A stretch of 64,000 nucleotides of DNA from Pelodera strongyloides (Eukaryota; Nematoda; Chromadorea; Rhabditida; Rhabditidae). Positions 46,701 through 56,565 of this stretch are shown in pieces. Within the stretch, counting starts at the first letter, position 1, and every line of letters starts with the position of its first letter. The position numbers and the translations under genes are program-made. The notes below the pieces were generated by a model that did not search any database, was not told where the DNA came from, and worked only from the letters and a program-made list of their open reading frames with translations. The stretch is taken from NCBI GenBank assembly GCA_036852015.1, contig JAANDG010000278.1:62001-126000 (forward strand), read 5' to 3'.

Positions 46701-49700
46701 ACAAAGTTGGTCACTGCGTCAAAAACCAGTCCATTGCCATCAGTAGGATCCTTAACAAAGATTTGAGATTACACTCACAAGTTTCAATAATCAAACTTTT
46801 ATTCAAGATATTTGCAGATAATATTTACGTATGGTATCTCCTCATTGTCAGTACGAAGCAGACGCTTGCTGGACAGTAACTTACTGCACAAATACCTATG
46901 AATAAAGTATCAAAACCCGTATTGTACTGTTACCTATGAATAAAGTATCCAAACCCGTATTGTACTGTTACCTATGAATAAAGTATCCAAACCCGTATTG
47001 TACTGTTATTGTTCTGTTCTAGCACATATGTCCACAAAAAAGTGAAGACGAACCACGTCAAGAATCCTCAATGTTTCTCGAGTCAGGGGTTTCTTTCCAT
47101 GGGGAAGGGGCAAATCCACTACTTCCTCCTCAAGCTCCTGATGTTGTTTTAGAGCACTCCGCCTCTTTTTGTTTGCCAACCGACTCGCCGTATTCGTCTC
47201 GGTGGAGCACACCTGAACACATAATGAGAACGGCTACAGACCCCACGAGCTAACAAGTCTAGTCTTCTTTTCCAACAAGAAAAACAAGCGATACAGTATT
47301 CGGAAACTGACATATTCCGATTCCGGATCCTCACTCAGGCACTCGGATTGTCCTCCAAAGGCCTTTTCCGGACGACCTTCCGTTCCCAACTGAGCACCCG
47401 CCGATGAAAGTATGAGTGCTGAACTAGATAGCCAGTCCGCTAACAAATGATGAGACTGAGTTTTTGAGGGTAAATAATATCGTTCGTCCATTTGACTAGA
47501 AGATGTGCCAGGCTGCGGACAGGACAATTCTGAGCACTCTAGCAGGTGCTCCCTGTAACAAAGGAACTTTCTCTTGTGTAAGTATCCAAGTATGTCGACA
47601 AACATCAAGCCGTTGTTGAACCCCAATCCCACTCATTCATTAAAAAGCGTCTTCGAACCTTCGAAAACAGGTACAGGTACTAAAGTGCAGAAAACAAAAT
47701 ACTTACTTAAAGTTCGTTTCGATGGCAAACTGTGTTCCGCAGTTGCACGTGTAAAACTCCCTTTCCGCATGGAGACTTTGATCGCAGAAATGTGTTTCGG
47801 CTTCTTCTGGAGAAGAGAACGCGATGCGGCAACGATCACATCCGGTCTGAAGAAATATTCAATAAATAACAGTTAGCAACTTTAAACAAGACTTTAAATA
47901 AACCACACCTTTGTTAAGTCAAGAGATCCAAAAACAACTTTTTGTATTGCTGAACATGAGAAAAATAACACGTACATAGAATTCACGCAAGAAGCTCGGA
48001 ATGTATTGCAGCGAAATCGTCGAAATATCGAACTCTTTGACCATGAAGTAGATCACAATAGGGACGATACTGTCCGTATTGTGTGAACACTGAAAAGTAG
48101 TATTGAAGTTGATTTGGTAAAGCACCATTGAGCAACGGCTCAGGGCGTACATAATAGCACTATGCAGAATAGCACGCCAGTGCATACAAAAGTATGCGGA
48201 TTATGGGCCCGTTCGGGATTGCGAAAAGAAAGAAAAGAAATCAAAAAAGTAGTTCGGGATGGCCGGTCGGAAATGTAAATCTTTTCCACAGTACATATAG
48301 CCCGTGGGCACAGAGACCACTTCTATTTAGATATGCAGAACTATTTGGAGACAATTTGAATGCCTCTGTGCCCACGGGCTATGTGTACTGTGGAAAAGAT
48401 TTACATTTCCGACCGGCCATCCCGAACTACTTTTTTGATTTCTTTTCTTTCTTTTCGCAATCCCGAACGCGCCCTAAAGGTTAAAGGGACAGGCCCATCA
48501 AAGTAAACCTATATTTACGAAACGTTCATAATGTATATAAAGCATTTTTATTACAATATATACAAACCAAATTTCACCTACTTTCGCCCTCGAGGACTTT
48601 TTCCGATGTGCTCATCATCATATGTATACCATAAAGCTGCAGACTTCCAAGGTGTATATGCAAATCTAGCTCGCATTTTAATTTCTTGATAAATTTGCGT
48701 AGACAGCTTCGATCTCTGCAGTTTTACGGTATACATATGATGATGAGCACATCGGAAAAAGTCCTCGAGGGCGAAAGTAGGTGAAATTGGGTTTGTATAT
48801 ATTGTAATAAAAATGCTCTATACACATTATGAATACGTCGTAAATATAGGTTTACTTCGATGGGCCTGTCCCTTTAAACGTAGGAACCTAACTAGGAACT
48901 GTATCCATCATAAACTCTTTTACATATACATGCTCTATGAGAATGTGCGCAAACATACCAAAAACTGAATAACCATATCCTTCTGATCCTCGGATTCTGT
49001 CGCTAAATTGGGTTGATGCCTCACGTAAGCCCCACACTCCGCACACGCAATCAGCATACAACTAGACTTCGCTGTTATCTAAAATCAACTATGAAATACA
49101 AATGATAAACGCGTGACAATCACATAGCATTCAAGACTTTCAAGGCAACGATAAGGTTCGAATGTTCAAACCAAACCAACCTTGGCCGAGCCCAGCGTCG
49201 ACATCAAATATTGGGAAAACTCATGACAGCCATGCGTCATGAGCTTATGCCGACTGTTGAACGCGGATCCGCAGCAATGACAAGCATATAGATAGGCGGT
49301 AGGGTGGCACAGCAAATGGGTCTGAACAGGTTCATTATTAGAATGGACAACAAAGTCTTGCACACACAGCATAATAGGCATAATGGGCTATCCTATCCTG
49401 TTTTGACAGACACTCAGTTACAGTAAACCACACCTTTGTTAATGTTCAAACCAAACCAACCTTGGCCGAGCCCATCCTCGGCCAAGGTTGGTTTGGTCCA
49501 TTTCGTTTCGCCTTCAAATACATAACTTGAGGCTTACCACATCTTTAACCACACAGCTCACGAGTTTGTTCACTTTTAGAACCTCCACGTTTTGAACACA
49601 CATTGTACATAGGGGTTTATTCTTTTGATGAAACTGAAACTGGATCAGTAAATATATTAAAATGTAGCCCACTAAAATGTAATTTTTAATATTACAGTAG

Positions 49701-50227
49701 GCTTTGTAGGCTACTCAGGTCACCTAAAGCGGGATAGTGACAATGATAATTCCTTTTCTTTCAGCAAGAGGACAACGTAACTTTGCATTCAATTCTCGCT
49801 TCTGACAGAAAAAAACCCGCCTTTTTTGCAACCAGCTAATAGTTTTTCTCTCATACCTCCTAAAACACGGAAATTTAGGAAATGACCTCATAAACTTTGT
49901 GAAACGAGGAAGACAATTACCGTGCGCATAACGTGTTCCAACTCTCCTTGCTCAGACGAAAATATAAACTCTGAAGGAGGCATTCTGCATGCATTTTTTC
50001 CAATGTCAGCCAGTGTTTTCACTGAAATGGAACGACTATTCAGAAAAGCTGATTGATCACACAGTAATTATTCTATAAAACTGAGCACTGTAGATTGCAG
50101 GCGGCAAACCAGAAAAGTAACGACAAAATAAAGAAACAACGCTCACTATTTGGTGCTCCGCGGTTATTGTCTCCTCCAAACAGCCCACAATTGTCGCTAT
50201 CAATAGTCTCTAGAAAACACAAAATAA

Positions 50228-50315
<88 letters not shown>

Positions 50316-53300
50316 ATATAAAGTAACCGCTTCCAATTTGCTTTTCACGTCTGCAAAAATCAAAGAACTCACTCGCCGGGAAAGCATCACCGCAAGGGCG
50401 CGTTCGGGATGCTCTTTCCGAAAGGAAAACATGTTAATTTTCCGAAAGTTTCTAATGCTTGGAAAAGGCAAAAAAATACAGTATGAATTAGCATGCAAAA
50501 CATGCTTCATACTTTTACATGCTAATGCATACTGTATATTTTGCTTTCTGGTAAGTGAATACTTGGGACTCTCTACTCTATCACAAGTACCTTTATTCTC
50601 AGCATTTGCTTGGTTGTTGTGGTTTATATACAATCTGCGAGCAGACAATTCGATTACATATTTGATCCTCGGCGTCAGAGTGTTGTACTGAAATTCAAAT
50701 GATATATAGACTAAGCGAGCCAGCCTGCTAGCCGATCAGTCCCTCAACTCAAATAACCGGACAGGCCATGACCGAGCACATACCGGTCAGGGGTTTCTAA
50801 TTAACTATCTCCCCAAAAATATGTTTCATCTGATTATTTTATGGGAATATGCTACAATTTCATCACGATATCGGGGAAAAGTGGAAACTGATACGTGATC
50901 GATTTTTTAACCCTGGTATGAGTACAATGTCAAATTTTATTGGAGACTCACGTGGTGTCGTAGAGCCTGCAACAGCACAAATGTTTCCGTGGATTGGTGT
51001 TTACTGAGGTCCCACCGTAACTTCACCTTTGACCAACTCCTACAAGAGTTCGTTGAGATTATGACCATTGTGACCAGCAAAAAGCATATTATAATATCAC
51101 TACTTTATTCACACATACAACATCAATCAAGTACATGGAACAAGTGCGGAAGGTTTCTAGCGTCGTGCTTCTTCAATCCGCGGGGGAATGCGTGGAGGGG
51201 AGATTTTTCTTCAGATAATGTCGATCCTTGATCTTTCCAATGAGGTTTTGTGGAGTTATACAGAGTGTTTGACGACGAGACGAAAGGACAAATCCCTCGA
51301 AGTCTTCAGGCTAGGCAATGGGGGATTCGCCTCGATTTTCCCCGCCTCGGTGGCATTGAGTGTGTGTTGTGGCTGGATTCGAACTCGGGTCGGCTGACTG
51401 CGAAGCGCGGACGTTTCCAATGGGCCACCGAGGCCCTTTGGAAACGTCCGCGGGCAATGCCACGATCGGTGCTCGGTGCTTATAAATGCAAGGCAATGCC
51501 ACGATCGGTGCTCGGTGCTTATAAATGCAAGGCAATGCCACGATCGGTGCTGCTACGGCCCATTCCACTCAAAAAATCGCTGCACGGAATGAATGTCGAT
51601 TTATTGATTTTTTGGAAACGTCAAAATTGGTTTAAGCGTCCATAATGGACCATGGCAAATATGTTATTCGCATGGGTTACGGTCACGGTAGGCATTTGAC
51701 ATTCAAGTAAAATAGCCTCTGAACATGGACAAGCATTTGTCATTTTCGCGTGTGGATCGTCCACGTCCACATATGGACAGACCATTACACGCGAAACTAA
51801 AAACCCTGATACGTGCCTGAATAGGTCGCTCGAATAATGACACATATCGGGGTTTCTACTTTCCTGTGTAACCAACTATGCAATTGCGAACCATAAACTG
51901 TGTCACTGAACTAATTTTAAGTGTACTTCTCTTTCCTCGTGTATATCGGGGAAAACGTGGTACTCAGGCGGTAGTATTCTTCAATACTACCGAGATTATT
52001 TGGTTAGGCTGAACAAAAAAGCTTACGAAATAGTTTTGGCCTCTTCATCATTTAATTTCCGTACGAACAGTTGAAATCCACCGGATACTTTCATTAGGAC
52101 GTCTTCTTTTTCCAAATCATCCAAAATCACTCGAGTTCCGGCCTTTGACATCTAAATTAATTAGACAGTTGTTTGTGATGGATGTGGTGGACATCTTGGA
52201 AATGCAGATAAATAAGCAATACGGCTGTGTTTCTACATTTGACTACAGTGCGTCTCATAAGTTTAAAAATTTGGCTTTAAAGGGTGGGTCCACCTCAGAA
52301 AATAAAAAAGTTATTAGTTTTATTAGATTTCCCGTGTCTGTATCTACCAGAATAACTAAAACAAATTTGGCAGAAAATTATTTCCAACGAAATATGGAGC
52401 AAAAAATAGCCCTCCAGTACCATTATTACGATAGGCGTCGATGGGGTGTGGTGCGTGATAAACCGCGCTCTCGCTACCGTTGTTTGGGGACAATGAAAGG
52501 GCGGGATTATGGCTGTGCGTTTGTTGCTTTTTTAAAACCATGCGTTTTGTTTTTTTGCCAAGCTAAACAAAGCACAATTAATCCCGTCTTCGTCATTTGT
52601 ATTGCGTTGTAGTTATTTTACAACATGCCATAAGACACAACATTTTGCCATAAGACACAACATTGTAAAAAGCCATTGACAAGGTCTTATTAGAACTTTT
52701 TATGGCGAACATTTCTGTAAAAACACTGTCTTTGTAGGTTTAGTGTGAAGGTAGTTATCAAGACTTGAACTACCCCCACATGTGCTGATTTTCGTCTCCA
52801 GATTGCGTTTATTTAATGTAAACAGCGAAAATGCGAAGTTTCCAATGACCATAACTTCCTTTACACTAAACCTACAAAGACAGCGTTTTTACAGAAATGT
52901 AGCGTCATAAAAAGTTCTATAAGACCTTGTCAATGGCTTTTTACAATGTTGTGTCTTATGGCTTGCGGAGATGTGCAAAGTTTTGCAAAAATCATGATTT
53001 AGCGTGAAAATTGGGACCCACGAATCATGGCCAGACAGAATTTTGAACCTGGTAATGATTAATATGGGTCTCCCAGGTCACTAACTAATTAGTAATGCAT
53101 GGATTCTGTTTCTTTCTATCAAACTATTGATTTTATATACATCGGTTTAAACTTATGAGACAGCCGTTTTTTGGTTTTAATACCGTAAGATTATTATAAA
53201 ATCGTATTTTTTTCTAATTTTCATTATTCTAGGGGTTTTCGCCATGCTCGATTTGCTTGCTAGTATGATTTGTTTTTACCAAAATCGTCAACTAAGCGCC

Positions 53301-55183
53301 TTAAAGGGAGAGGCCCACGAGAAAAAAGTTGTCCTCAGTTTAGTTGCACAGAATGTCCGGAAGCTCAGAAATATTTCTGTGAAAACCGCATCTATTTGCA
53401 TCTAGAACCGGCAGAGATATTCTATGCTAAATAGTTCGGCCAGGCACCGTAGTCAGAAAGGTTAAAGTACCTTTTTTTAGTTTACATCCGCTCATTAGCA
53501 TTCTTTCTCTACATTATAATTGATAAACGAATGAAGAACATTGCTACCATTATAACAAAGCGTTTCCAATACTGTGATGCCAAAAAGAGCAAAAATTGTT
53601 TCAGACTACGGTGCCTGGCCGAACTGTTTAGCATAGAATATATCTGCTCGTTTTAGATGCAAAGAGATGCGGTTTTCGCAGTAATATTTCTGAAACTCCG
53701 GACATTCTGTGCAAGTAAATTCAGGAACACTTTTTTCTCGTGGGCCTCTCCCTTTAAAGCCAAATTTGGAGGGTGGGTTTAAACTTATGAGACGCACTGT
53801 ATGTTCAAGTCAACTTCACGCAAGTCCATGGCCATGGCGTGAATCTGAAAAAATACGAAGAAACCCACATATTTATCAATCTTACCCGTTTATTAAGTAC
53901 GGCATCATCATCGAGATCTCTGGTGCGCTTTCTGGAAGACACACCGCCAATATATGAGTTTTGACCGCCCAGGGGACTCTTTCCATGGAGTTGTTGTGCA
54001 TCATATGAGGTCTGAATTAGGATCAATTAATCAATTTAACATAAAAGCTCATCAACCAAAAAAAAAACAGGCGAACCAGGGAATGCATACCGTATGCGCC
54101 TAGGAAATCACCAAATCACAGTTCGAACTCAGAACATGATCTACTTAATACATGACGCTCGCAATGTTCAATCTGGGAATCTGCTTACAATTCCACCACT
54201 TAAGTATCATAGAGCATGTTCTATACAATATGTGCGAAGAGTTGCCGACCTCCAAGCATAGAGTATGAGTTTCCAAAGCTTTCCATTGTTGCAACTGGTG
54301 TAACTCCAGTTGCAGCATACCATGATTGGCGGTGTAGTGGCGAGCGGTGTAGAACGTAGGATACGGTTATTGCTCTGTTCCTTTCAGGCGAAACGCTCAA
54401 CGAAAGATTTTCTGGCGAACCGCTCACAACACACAAATAAATGTCATCGAAACACATGTTACTGACGAGCCCGCCGAGTGAAAGTAGTTCATTTGGCCAT
54501 AGGGGGCCTGGTGGTCCAGTGGCAGCGCGTTCGTCTCTAACGCAATCGACCCGAGTTCGATTCCGGCCCGTGACACCTTTGAAAACACCACCAGGCGAGG
54601 GAACCATGGGCGATCCCTCCTGGCCCTAGCCCGAAGACGTCGAGCAATTTGTCATCTGGAACTCGTCGCCTCCTGCTCAGGACCTCTGCGGAACATGTCA
54701 TAAGCAAACCTTGAAATTGTACTTTGAACTCCCTTGAATAAAGGTGCACGCTCTTGAAGCGTAAAACAAATTTAAAATTTAAATTTGTAATGAAGGGAAG
54801 AGTGCTCGATGAAGAGGCGCAGCAAAAACTAGCGAAACTTTGGTGCTTCGCTATGCAGGTGGATGAGCCGATGAGCGTTTCGCCAAAAAGGAACATAGTG
54901 TGATCTGTGATCAGGGTTCTAATATCTCGACTCTACTTGTTCTATTTGTTTGCACTCATAGTTGAAAATGAGTTAAGAATCTGAAGGAAAGGTCACTTGG
55001 GTAGATTCCTTTCATTTAACAAGGTAGGTGACCTCCTACACCACCACCACCACCAACCACTGATTGAATACTTCTGTAATCAACTGCATCACTCCCCAGA
55101 GGACCGCGGGGAAGTTTTATCACACGCTGTAACGCTCTTCGTGACTCTCTATTTATGATGGAATTATTCCGATTAGCGACCAT
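27220..55183 (-). CDS. lin-13: Giant multi-C2H2 zinc-finger protein, LIN-13-like synMuvB chromatin repressor
   Basis: About 74 exons joining in phase encode roughly 2,500 aa with 24-26 Cys2His2 or Cys2HisCys fingers, mostly spaced C-x2-C-x12-H-x3/5-H/C. C. elegans LIN-13 is a comparable nuclear protein (about 2,250 aa, 24 fingers) that recruits LIN-35/Rb through LxCxE and HP1/HPL-2 through a PxVxL-type motif to repress transcription. Here LECSE occurs at about 47525-47540 and PVVPV at about 45235-45250. The exons are listed in the four segment entries below. The stop is TAG at 27220-27222. The N-terminus is uncertain: ATG 55181-55183 gives an exon MVANRNNS to VVGGGGG (55040-55183) that splices in phase to 54011, and a 13-residue candidate exon lies further out at 55571-55609. 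The gene itself is firm; the lin-13 name is inferred from architecture, without alignment. Confidence 0.72.
27894..28045 (+). repeat. (GA)n simple-sequence block in a LIN-13-like intron
   Basis: A long GA dinucleotide tract grading into GGAGA and GAGAGA variants. Both strands give long spurious Arg/Glu- or Ser/Leu-rich reading frames, which are not genes. Confidence 0.9.
35955..36443 (+). pseudogene. Truncated reverse transcriptase, Penelope type
   Basis: The frame contains the polymerase active-site box YMDDI, then FLDLFLTRS, NLYNKTDD, GELIRIHRCTS and LRSNGYPCQII. These correspond in order to the catalytic and following blocks of Penelope-type reverse transcriptases (YxDD, FLDL.I, L..K.TD, R..R.CS, RGYP). 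Everything before the YMDD box is lost; an in-frame stop lies a few codons upstream. The first possible ATG is inside the active-site box, so no functional protein is expected. Related non-LTR polymerases share some of these blocks, so the class call is an inference. Confidence 0.65.
36873..36964 (+). ncRNA. Hammerhead-ribozyme-like motif (degenerate)
   Basis: The conserved core pieces occur in order: CTGACGAG (36885-36892), a stem ACCCC/GGGGT around a long loop, CGAAAC (36931-36936), a two-base stem III, and the cleavage triplet GTC (36940-36942). An ATGGCC/GGCCAT pairing (36873-36878 with 36959-36964) could close an outer stem I, but the bases right next to the core do not pair. A perfect seven-base hairpin (36942-36960) follows. 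Penelope-like elements are known to carry type I hammerheads, which fits the neighbouring polymerase. Confidence 0.5.
38188..38769. mobile_element. TA-flanked MITE, copy 2 (582 bp)
   Basis: It has the same ends as 26560-26704 (GCCCGTATTCTCGGG and its complement), is flanked by TA (38186-38187, 38770-38771), and has inverted subterminal blocks such as GGAACATGTTCC and GGAAATTTCC variants. It lies in the intron between exons 38970-39091 and 38013-38170. The AT-rich interior has no transposase. Confidence 0.8.
43168..43971 (-). CDS. Intact LINE ORF1-like protein inside a LIN-13-like intron
   Basis: An uninterrupted 267-codon frame with no intron lies on the same strand as its host gene. The N-terminus is Pro/Ser-rich. 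Residues about 45-75 look helical. A central region (about 75-165, with NQFVILNVEE, VVGRLGK, RPILCSM) resembles the RRM-like nucleic-acid-binding domain of ORF1 proteins in nematode LINEs, followed by a charged Arg/Gln-rich helix (RRAETAQQRREGFLRR). The C-terminus is Pro-rich and ends MFPRPR. No reverse-transcriptase ORF2 follows before the next host exon. It could be a recent ORF2-less copy or a captured ORF1; family identity is by pattern only. Confidence 0.6.
   Translation of the reverse strand: MTPIDPAVSGRSLPPLPPIMEIDPPTVHISHQTPTSRPQFANRQIISTITDLFSDLKLFIRDEIAEAFRRNDLRNQFVILNVEEGNRVSTDFDIACKILSVCNYSPDSFHVVGRLGKTHNQKRPILCSMNSGFRVPYFKELSEKLKKIPELAHIIVRRAETAQQRREGFLRRQAAREQAEIKDQSMVTSCEAEHPKTPPPIENPREENGTQLPSPSPQATHNVDQLNDPAVHVFDAYEPPVRHCAGLKDDVRELREMFEQFMFPRPR
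46895..47008. repeat. Three tandem 38-bp repeats
   Basis: The unit CCTATGAATAAAGTATCCAA...GTACTGTTA is repeated three times with one or two substitutions. On the gene's (minus) strand each unit ends ...TTTATTCATAG/GTAACAG, so the array multiplies a potential acceptor/donor pair next to the candidate terminal exon at 47006-47212. Confidence 0.85.
48205..48474. mobile_element. Long near-perfect hairpin element with GGGC-CGTTCGGGATTGC ends
   Basis: Two arms of about 110 bases are almost exact inverted copies around a centre of about 45 bases. The ends read GGGCCCGTTCGGGATTGCG and its complement. A sequence with one matching end (GGGCGCGTTCGGGATGC) occurs at 50395-50411 and overlaps a LIN-13-like exon. 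The high arm identity implies recent insertion or conversion. Confidence 0.8.
48485..48873. mobile_element. Complete TTAA MITE (389 bp)
   Basis: Ends AGGGACAGGCCCATC and its complement are flanked by TTAA (48481-48484, 48874-48877). Most of the element folds back on itself. It starts about ten bases from the end of the 48205-48474 hairpin. A half copy lies at 18607-18825. Confidence 0.85.
49423..49497. repeat. Stitched duplication of two nearby sequences
   Basis: AAACCACACCTTTGTTAA repeats 47901-47918, and the next bases (TGTTCAAACCAAACCAACCT onward) repeat 49161-49195, including the splice-donor end of exon 49181-49321. The tail is then mirrored as a short palindrome. This looks like filler copied during break repair. 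Confidence 0.7.
50231..50312. repeat. (TA)n microsatellite, about 40 repeats
   Basis: An uninterrupted TA dinucleotide run in an intron of the LIN-13-like gene. It creates long artificial Tyr-Ile reading frames on both strands. Confidence 0.97.
51247..51440 (-). repeat. SINE family 2, tRNA-derived, complete copy
   Basis: On the minus strand: an A box (TGGCCCATTGG), then TCGCAGTCAGCCGACCCGAG, a B box (GAGTTCGAATCC), CCGAGGCGGGGAAAATC and a tail with CCTTTCGTCGTC and TATAACTCCA. The same order is seen on the plus strand at 57215-57390, and the central part at 56566-56631 and 56776-56840. Confidence 0.7.
51453..51550. repeat. Tandem 39-bp repeat, two and a half copies
   Basis: The unit starts GGCAATGCCACGATCGGTGC and is repeated exactly at 51453-51491 and 51492-51530, then partially to 51550. 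It directly adjoins the SINE at 51247-51440. Confidence 0.9.
52628..52963. mobile_element. Hairpin MITE nested in the Tc1-type element
   Basis: Left and right halves are inverted copies (GCCATAAGACACAACATTGT and GACAAGGTCTTAT blocks near both ends, CACTAAACCTACAAAGACAG near the centre). The left end also shows a short duplicated GCCATAAGACACAACATT. No coding sequence. Confidence 0.75.
53305..53753. mobile_element. TTAA MITE with AGGGAGAGGCCCACGAG ends, copy 2
   Basis: Same ends and subterminal blocks as 7541-7978, with TTAA at 53301-53304 and 53754-53757. It sits inside the Tc1-type element and so inserted after it. Confidence 0.85.
54501..54769 (+). repeat. SINE family 1, complete tRNA-derived copy
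   Basis: The head has an A box (TGGTCCAGTGGCAGCGCG) and B box (GAGTTCGATTCC) with tRNA spacing. A unique body (GTCGAGCAATTTGTCATCTG, GACCTCTGCGGAACATGTC) and the tail TTGAATAAAGGTGCACGCTC...GAAGCGTAAAA follow. Other copies: 17714-17837, about 18082-18168, and a tail at 62145-62178. Confidence 0.8.
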
Positions 55184-55884
55184 AGGTGGGTGCGCACACC
55201 TTCCAGTTTTTTTCACATGAGCATAGTCCTATGCTTTGAACTGAAGACCAAACCAAACGACCACCTCCTGTACTATTGATCAAACTTCTTAGGTAAACAC
55301 AAGTTGCCACATGTGTTGCCACATGTGGGCCTTACAAAAAGCCGTGTGATGCCCATGTGGGCCTTACAGAAAGCTGTATGATGCCCCTCTTTGAGTAATT
55401 TCACGCTCAGTTATACGCGTCAACACTCAAAGATCATACCCCATCGACCGATAAAAATATATAAATAATGATTGTTACTAAGTCGTAAGTCCCGCAATAA
55501 TTAACACGGGAGTAGAGAAATAAACACGTGTAGGATCAAGAAGTGGCAACTAATTTACAGAAGCACTTACGTTAGGATCTCTGACGCGTAGTTGATTGCC
55601 AACGGTCGCCTGGAACAGATCAAGTCAAAGTGCATATGTGTTTCGATTCCGGAAACGAACCGTTCCAGATGGAAGCGGAAACATACAGGAAAGGCAAAAA
55701 AAATCCCCCAGTGGAAACTTTGTGGGATTATTATTTCTAACGACCACGGCTTTTTCCCATCTCGAAGGCGTCTCAAATGCTACACAGCCAAGAAGAACAT
55801 CGCCACGAAAACGGCAGACCTGACCAAACAATTTCAAATGAGCGCCGGACCATACTACTTTCTCTTTTTGCCCTTCCCGGTATG

Positions 55885-55966
55885 TGCGCTATGGACGAGT
55901 GGTCTAAGCTGCTGACCAGTAATCCGTTCAGTAGATTATCGGCGGGTTCGATTCGTGTCAACGTGC
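55885..55966 (+). repeat. tRNA-like sequence with long variable arm
   Basis: A box TGGACGAGTGGTCTAAGC and B box GGGTTCGATTCG stand about 60 bases apart, as in Ser or Leu tRNAs with a long variable arm. The outer stem is not convincing, so this may be a tRNA pseudogene or the head of another SINE. Confidence 0.45.
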
Positions 55967-56565
55967 TTGTGTTTTACGAAGTTGTATTCGTATAAAAACT
56001 GAATTGCAAGTCACTGGCGCTACATTATCGCACTGGAAAACGCCACCGTGGCGTTCGGTACGGCGTTTGGCACGGCGTGAAAATGCCTTGTTTCTTGTGT
56101 TACGGTGATCCGACCACTTTGCCTTGGAGTTTTTACGACAAAGGCATGGCTAGTCTAGTCCTGTGGCCCGAAAGGTTTTTTTCGCTACCTGAGTGCCCAC
56201 ATGCGTTTTCATAGTTGCATATCCGCAAACTCGCCTGAATTGATCTTTCGTGACACACTTCATACTACTATCATTATTTATGATATTATGGTTCATGTTG
56301 ATAATATGCATTAACCGCACAAAGTTTATGTTGTTATAAGAGCGTTGAAAGGTGACATATTATTGTGAAAAGTGAGTTGAATGTCGACATGACATGTCTA
56401 ATCGACATTTGTTTCAATGCTCATTGATCATGGTTTTCAGAAAAGAGGAAAATATGACAGGTCATCATAACTTCCGTGTTTTAATTGGAATCGGTATGTG
56501 GGGTTTATTGGTCCAGACAGTACGAAACGCGATTTTGCGACAGTGCATATAATGTTCGAATTTCG

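Larger units (their letters stand above)
42551..47212 (-). other. LIN-13-like gene, segment 2: PxVxV motif and middle fingers
   Basis: Exons: 47054-47212, 46666-46750, 46440-46572, 46313-46363, 46096-46216, 45529-45673, 45167-45263, 44944-44989, 44726-44771, 44136-44231, 42841-42947, 42551-42712. The first can instead run to a TAA at 47006-47008. A further phase-compatible exon (about 46829-46895, KLLSSKRLLRTDNEEIPY) would need the alternative donor at 47295. Fingers: CFRC...HLNWC and the canonical CPEC...HLATKH. Exon 45167-45263 carries LPVVPV, a candidate HP1 chromoshadow-binding motif. The intron between 42947 and 44136 holds a complete LINE ORF1-like gene. Confidence 0.68.
52246..53799. 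mobile_element. Tc1/mariner-type element carrying two nested MITEs
   Basis: The ends CAGTGCGTCTCATAAGTTTAAA (left) and its complement (right) are flanked by TA (52244-52245, 53800-53801). The CAGTG start and TA target are those of Tc1/mariner transposons. Inside are a hairpin (52628-52963) and a TTAA MITE (53305-53753). A further internal copy of the end lies at about 53145-53166. No transposase frame is visible. The right end lies 14 bases from the splice donor of LIN-13-like exon 53815-53844. Confidence 0.75.
47312..55183 (-). other. LIN-13-like gene, segment 1: N-terminal exons and first fingers
   Basis: Exons in transcript order: 55040-55183 (tentative), 53886-54011, 53815-53844, 52027-52151, 50952-51039, 50658-50687, 50373-50411, 50147-50207, 49921-50021, 49538-49633, 49181-49321, 48959-49078, 47976-48089, 47707-47846, 47312-47552. 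The first coding part is acidic/basic and low in structure (RKRTRDLDDD). Zinc-binding pairs then appear: CTMC, CHCC with HKLMTH, CAEC, CDRC with HFC, and CNC with HLLEC. The last runs into the LxCxE motif LECSE. Exon 50373-50411 begins inside sequence resembling a transposon end, and its acceptor is weak. Confidence 0.7.

Noticed and set aside
46545..46766. Plus-strand 73-codon Ser/Thr-rich frame
   Set aside because: It is the antisense shadow of minus-strand exons 46440-46572 and 46666-46750, which keep phase with their neighbours and have good splice sites.
50073..50648. 191-codon minus-strand frame
   Set aside because: It crosses the TA microsatellite and introns. Only the short exons at 50373-50411 and 50147-50207 fit the gene model.
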